From DATIKM01 sp035477595 (GTDB lineage Bacteria; Armatimonadota; Chthonomonadetes; Chthonomonadales; CAJBBX01), in contig DATIKM010000041.1 in the NCBI GenBank assembly GCA_035477595.1, positions 1-8,725 on the forward strand: a stretch of DNA of 8,725 nt, given 5' to 3'. Positions 6,501 through 8,725 of this stretch are shown piece after piece (the stretch's first letter is position 1; each line of letters opens with the position of its first letter). Position numbers and translations under genes: made by a program. The notes below the pieces were generated by a model. That model was given only the letters and a program-made list of their open reading frames with translations, had not been told where the DNA came from and made no database searches.

Positions 6501-7310
6501 CGCGGGGCAGATGCCCGCGAGCTCCTCCACGTACGGCCGCATCTCGGTCGGTCCGAGCGAGCAGTTGAGCCCGACCGCCCAGGGCTCCGCGTGTGCCACG
6601 GAGATCAGGAAGGCGGCGAGGGTCTGGCCCGAGAGGGTGCGCCCGCTCTGGTCTACGATGGTGGCGGAGACCAGGACCGGCACGGACCGCCCTTCCTGGC
6701 TGAACGCCTCGCCCAGGGCGTACAGCGCAGCCTTCGCCACCAGCGTGTCGAAGACGGTCTCGACGATCAGGAGGTCGACACCGCCGCGAAGCAGGGCGAG
6801 CGCCTGCTCCAGATAGGCCCGCCGGAAGTCCTCGAACGCCCTCGGTCGCGCGCCGGGGTTCTCCACGTCCACCGCCAGCGACGCCGTCGCGTTCGTGGGC
6901 CCCAGGGTGCCCGCCACCCAGCGCGGGCGGGACGGGTCCGCCCTCTGGGCGGCGTCGACGGCGCGCCGCGCGATGGCCGCGGCAGCCACGTTCATCTCCT
7001 CGACCAGGCCCTCCGCGGCGAAGTCCGCCTGCGAGATGGCATTGGCGTTGAACGTGTTCGTCCCGACGATGTCGGCCCCCGCCGCGAGGAAGGCGGCGTG
7101 GATGCCCTCGATGAGATCGGGCCGGGAGATGTTGAGGGCCTCGTTGTTGTTGCGGATATCGCACGGGTGGCCTGCGAGACGGATCCCGCGGAAGCCTGCC
7201 TCGTCGAGGCCCGTCTGCTGGATCATGGTCCCCTTCGGGCCCTCCAGCACCAGGATGCGTTCGCGCGCGGCGGCGCGGACGTCGGCGTGAATGGTCATCT
7301 CGGCGATCAT
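3600..7310 (-). CDS. metH: Cobalamin-dependent methionine synthase (5-methyltetrahydrofolate-homocysteine methyltransferase)
   Basis: This enzyme moves the methyl group of 5-methyltetrahydrofolate to homocysteine via methylcobalamin, giving methionine and tetrahydrofolate in the cytoplasm. It has 1236 residues, close to E. coli MetH, and all modules are present. The homocysteine/zinc domain (about 1-335) has ligands C250 (GLNCSLGP) and C315/C316 (GGCCGSTPEHI). The folate-binding barrel (about 360-620) begins FLMIGERTNVTGS. The cobalamin cap spans about 635-740. The B12 domain (about 755-880) has the lower-ligand His H764 in KGDVHDIGKKIVG and the SGLITPSLDEM motif. The AdoMet reactivation domain (about 900-1236) has D952, R1140 with PAPGYPACPDH, and Y1187 in SVSGWYLAHP, so reactive cob(II)alamin can presumably be rescued. 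The ATG at 7310 is preferred; ATG 7298 and TTG 7325 are in-frame alternatives. One variation is EGPKGTMIQ near residue 23, where E. coli has DGGMGTMIQ. No B12-box-like sequence or riboswitch-sized leader is present in the 84 bases upstream. Confidence 0.98.
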   Translation of the reverse strand: MIAEMTIHADVRAAARERILVLEGPKGTMIQQTGLDEAGFRGIRLAGHPCDIRNNNEALNISRPDLIEGIHAAFLAAGADIVGTNTFNANAISQADFAAEGLVEEMNVAAAAIARRAVDAAQRADPSRPRWVAGTLGPTNATASLAVDVENPGARPRAFEDFRRAYLEQALALLRGGVDLLIVETVFDTLVAKAALYALGEAFSQEGRSVPVLVSATIVDQSGRTLSGQTLAAFLISVAHAEPWAVGLNCSLGPTEMRPYVEELAGICPALAAAYPNAGLPNPLLPTGFDETPERMAAHLGEWARQGWLNVAGGCCGSTPEHIAAIAAAVAGLRPRVPPQPARTLRVAGLEALEVRPDQNFLMIGERTNVTGSPRFARLIREGDFEGAVGVARQQVRSGANLIDVNTDEGLLDSEDAMVRFLNLLAAEPEVARVPVMIDSSRWSVLEAGLRCLQGKGVVNSLSLKDGEDELVRRARQVRAYGAAVVLMAFDERGQADTLERKLEVCRRAYRVLTERAGFPPEDIIFDPNVLTVATGMEEHAAYGLDFIEAVRRLKAEMPLARTSGGVSNVSFSFRGHHAVREAMHAAFLYHAIHAGLDMGIVNAGQLAVYEEIDLELRELVEDVLLNRRPDAGDRLVAHAERTAGAGAGSAVRREEEWRREPVARRLEHALVCGIADHVEADALEAMASLGSALAVIEGPLMAGMAVVGDLFADGRMFLPQVVKSARVMKRAVAALTPHLQRGGRETPSRQGRIVLATVKGDVHDIGKKIVGVVLECNHYEVIDLGVMVPCERLLAAARDSGADAIGVSGLITPSLDEMRHVAREMERAGFTIPLLIGGATTSRAHTAIRIAPEYSGPVVHVVDASRAVGVASALLSADQRNPYVAANLADQEALRAAHAAGRLEKPLIPVEAARARREPIEWRAEEVCEAPWIGARQAPVSAVEALVPFIDWSPFFHVWELRGRFPAILEDRVVGARARDLYDDGKRMLDRLVRERALEPRGVYGFFPASGEGDDIVIFADVRRTSEIARVHCLRQQSSRSAGEPHRCLADYVAPRATGLADSIGAFAVTAGHGLERFAAARRADHDDYGAILAEALADRLAEAFAEMLHRQARADWGYGAGENLSAEDLIRERYRGIRPAPGYPACPDHTQKRTLFALLDVERATGITLTESLAMHPASSVSGWYLAHPAARYFPIGRIGRDQVVDYAARRGVSVAEAERWLAPNLNYEPAATA

Positions 7311-7313
7311 CGG

Positions 7314-7320
7314 CTCCCTT
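7314..7320 (-). promoter_or_regulatory. Probable ribosome binding site of metH, with unusual spacing
   Basis: The minus strand reads AAGGGAG, the only Shine-Dalgarno-like sequence in the metH leader. It lies only 3 bases before the ATG at 7310 and 15 bases before the ATG at 7298. Neither spacing is ideal, so the exact start remains open between these two codons. It overlaps the codons that would follow the TTG at 7325, which makes that start unlikely. Confidence 0.45.
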
Positions 7321-7330
7321 GGCAACCGGC

Positions 7331-7350
7331 GGCATGAAACGGCACGAAAG
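7331..7350. repeat. Two tandem copies of a 10-base element in the metH leader
   Basis: GGCATGAAAC is followed directly by GGCACGAAAG, giving 8 of 10 matching positions. It sits 21 bases upstream of the metH start, in the 84-base gap after the repeat-protein gene. It could be a binding site for a regulator or part of a promoter, or it could be chance. It is one of the few A-runs in the window. Confidence 0.25.
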
Positions 7351-7394
7351 GGCCATCCCTCACGGGCGGGCGTCCGGCAGGCCGGGCGGCTCTC

Positions 7395-8725
7395 TCAGCG
7401 GGGTTCGGGTGTGTCCGGCGCCTCCACGTCCAGGCCGGCGCCGCGCACACTCGGGAACGCCGGCGGGCCCGACTGCTCCATCGTCCAGGACCGTCCGTCG
7501 CCGCACCAGGGCTGGTCGGCCGGGTAGGTGTCCCTGCCTCCGGTGTCCAGGAACAGCCCCAGCGTCAGGTTCCGCTCGCGCAGCGTGCCGCGCACCCCGG
7601 CATCCACTGATGCGCGGCCCAGGGCGGTCGACCGACGCACCACGTACTCGTCGTCGCCGCTACGGTCCCAGAAGAAGCCGAACCCGTTCGCGTTGCCGGC
7701 GCCCAAGGACAGGTTCGGCGCCTCGTACCGATCGGAACCGGCTGCGTCGAAGAGGAAGCCGGGCCCGAAGTCGTGCCCTGCCCCCTGCGCCATGTTCATG
7801 GAGGCCCGGTACCGGTCGTTCCCACCCTCGTCGTACAGCACGCCCACGGCGAAGTGCGCCGATGCGCCCTGAACGTACCACACCCCTTCGTACTGGTCGT
7901 TACCGGGCCCGCTGCACAGCAGACCCACGCCGTACCAGTAACCCACCCCCTGAGCAAATACCCCGGCGACGAAGCGGTTGTTCCCGCCCAGGTCGAGCAG
8001 TGCGCCCACCCCGCCGGCCAGCGACCGGCCGTCCAGATGGTCGGCCCTGCGCCCGAAGCCACAGCCCTGCGCCAGCGACGCGTTGTGCGCGCGGTCCTGA
8101 GGAGACGGAAAGTCGATAACCGTGTTGTTCGCCTCGTAGAGGTCGTCCTCGAAGCCTCCGTCCAGCAGCAGGCCGCAGCCCATCGTGCCCCCGAATCCCT
8201 GAGACGCCGTGAAGCAGCGGTACTCGTCCGCGCCGCCGGAGTCGCAGAGGGCACCGAGTCCGAACTCCGCGCTGCCCTGAGCGAAGGTGTAGGCGTCGTA
8301 CCGGTCGGCGCCCGCGCTGTCGATGAGCACCCCGATCCCCAGCGCGCCGCGCCCCTGGGTGTGGCAGAGCGCTGCGTAGCGGTCATCGCCCGACGCGTCC
8401 GCCAGGATGCCGTAGCCCAGTATCCCGGCCCCGAAGGTGGGACGCCTGCTGCCGGAGCGCCGGCCCGCATACTGGGCGACGCTGCTCTCCTCCAGCCCCG
8501 CACGCTCGATGTACCGGTCGGACCCCTCGATGTCCAGGAGCACCGAGACCGGGTGGCGCGCCGAGAAAGTGGCGCCGCCGCCCGCATAACGGTCGTTGCC
8601 GGACGTGTCCACGATGAGCAGGTAGGGCCGGTCGCCGGTCGTCACGTCGTCCGTGCCGCCGCGCAGCACGATCCAGCCGTAAGGCGTCTCCCACGTGAAG
8701 GAGAAGCGCTCGCGGTGCGGCCTCG
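7395..8725 (-). CDS. G-x-D-x-Y tandem-repeat protein, possible beta-solenoid (partial, N-terminus outside window)
   Basis: The frame is open to the right edge, and the first visible codons read RPHRERFSFTWETPYGW. The gene therefore starts beyond 8725, and the GTG at 8669 is not the true start. About 443 residues are visible, ending at TGA 7395-7397. Numbered from the valine codon at 8667-8669, twelve repeats run from about residue 18 to 382. Each follows the pattern L-x-D-x-G-G-x-D-x-Y, then about 6 residues, then Q-G-x-G, then G-x-G. Examples are LLIVDTSGNDRYAGG, LIDSAGADRYDAY and LYDEGGNDRYRAS. Most have a 25-28 residue period. The C-terminal tail (383-424) is Pro-rich and non-repetitive. 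Regular acidic and Gly residues suggest a right-handed coil of short strands with stacked Asp and Tyr ladders, perhaps binding a cation. That is inference. The visible part has no signal peptide or membrane segment, so location is unknown. Similar repeat proteins of unknown function occur in environmental bacteria. metH begins 84 bases downstream on the same strand, so read-through is possible. Confidence 0.85.
   Translation of the reverse strand, partial: RPHRERFSFTWETPYGWIVLRGGTDDVTTGDRPYLLIVDTSGNDRYAGGGATFSARHPVSVLLDIEGSDRYIERAGLEESSVAQYAGRRSGSRRPTFGAGILGYGILADASGDDRYAALCHTQGRGALGIGVLIDSAGADRYDAYTFAQGSAEFGLGALCDSGGADEYRCFTASQGFGGTMGCGLLLDGGFEDDLYEANNTVIDFPSPQDRAHNASLAQGCGFGRRADHLDGRSLAGGVGALLDLGGNNRFVAGVFAQGVGYWYGVGLLCSGPGNDQYEGVWYVQGASAHFAVGVLYDEGGNDRYRASMNMAQGAGHDFGPGFLFDAAGSDRYEAPNLSLGAGNANGFGFFWDRSGDDEYVVRRSTALGRASVDAGVRGTLRERNLTLGLFLDTGGRDTYPADQPWCGDGRSWTMEQSGPPAFPSVRGAGLDVEAPDTPEPR
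7524..8600 (-). repeat. Twelve-copy coding repeat, about 27 codons per unit
   Basis: The G-x-D-x-Y cores begin at residues 24, 49, 94, 120, 146, 174, 229, 256, 283, 311, 338 and 378, numbered from the valine at 8667-8669. Gaps are 25-28 residues, except for three longer ones of 45, 55 and 40. The core varies at two places: E-D-D-L-Y at 174-178 and G-N-N-R-F at 229-233. The mid-unit QG is kept in units 3-9 and weakens to LG in units 10 and 11. The repetition is clear in the protein but degenerate in the DNA, which points to old duplication under selection rather than recent slippage. Confidence 0.85.

Noticed and set aside
5304..7337. 677-residue plus-strand open frame opposite metH
   Set aside because: It is a long antisense shadow typical of GC-rich DNA, Arg/Val/Asp-heavy, with no recognisable domain, while the minus strand is an unambiguous MetH.
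7311..7394. Cobalamin or SAM riboswitch upstream of metH
   Set aside because: The gap is only 84 bases, there is no B12-box-like GCCACTG, and no set of stems of the needed size can be drawn.
7395..8725. RTX toxin or calcium-binding haemolysin repeats
   Set aside because: The unit is about 27 residues with G-x-D-x-Y and QG-x-G. It is not the 9-residue GGxGxDxLx unit of RTX proteins.

Overview
The window comes from a very GC-rich bacterium. Codon third positions in the real genes are almost all G or C, and AT-rich promoter-like sequence is nearly absent. The cobalamin-dependent methionine synthase shows bacterial origin but does not fix the phylum. Proteins built from tandem G-x-D-x-Y repeats, together with plant-like glucuronokinase relatives, suggest a soil or environmental lineage such as Armatimonadota. 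That is a guess from recall of similar proteins, not something the sequence proves.

Layout from left to right. Positions 1-735 hold no intact gene. A possible broken gene of unknown function lies on the minus strand at about 1-332. On the plus strand the C-terminal half of a GNAT acetyltransferase can be read only by switching through three frames, ending at 735. Positions 780-2274 are a minus-strand pair: a DinB-superfamily protein whose last 8 bases overlap the start of a GHMP sugar kinase with glucuronokinase-type motifs. Positions 2275-2565 are a divergent intergenic region with a 14-base inverted repeat. Positions 2566-3483 encode, on the plus strand, a highly divergent DprA/Smf-like protein. 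Positions 3484-3599 separate convergent genes and hold a strong GC-rich hairpin. Positions 3600-7310 encode a full-length, apparently fully functional MetH on the minus strand. Positions 7395-8725 carry the C-terminal part of a minus-strand protein made of twelve G-x-D-x-Y repeats, whose N-terminus lies beyond the right edge.

The genes do not form an obvious joint pathway. MetH is a housekeeping enzyme. The GHMP kinase and DinB-like protein look translationally coupled. The DprA-like protein sits alone between divergent and convergent neighbours. I see no CRISPR, phage, transposon, tRNA or rRNA signal, and no convincing new multi-gene system. The most unusual items are the repeat protein and the DprA-like protein that lacks the family's signature residues. 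The localised gene decay at the left end comes next.
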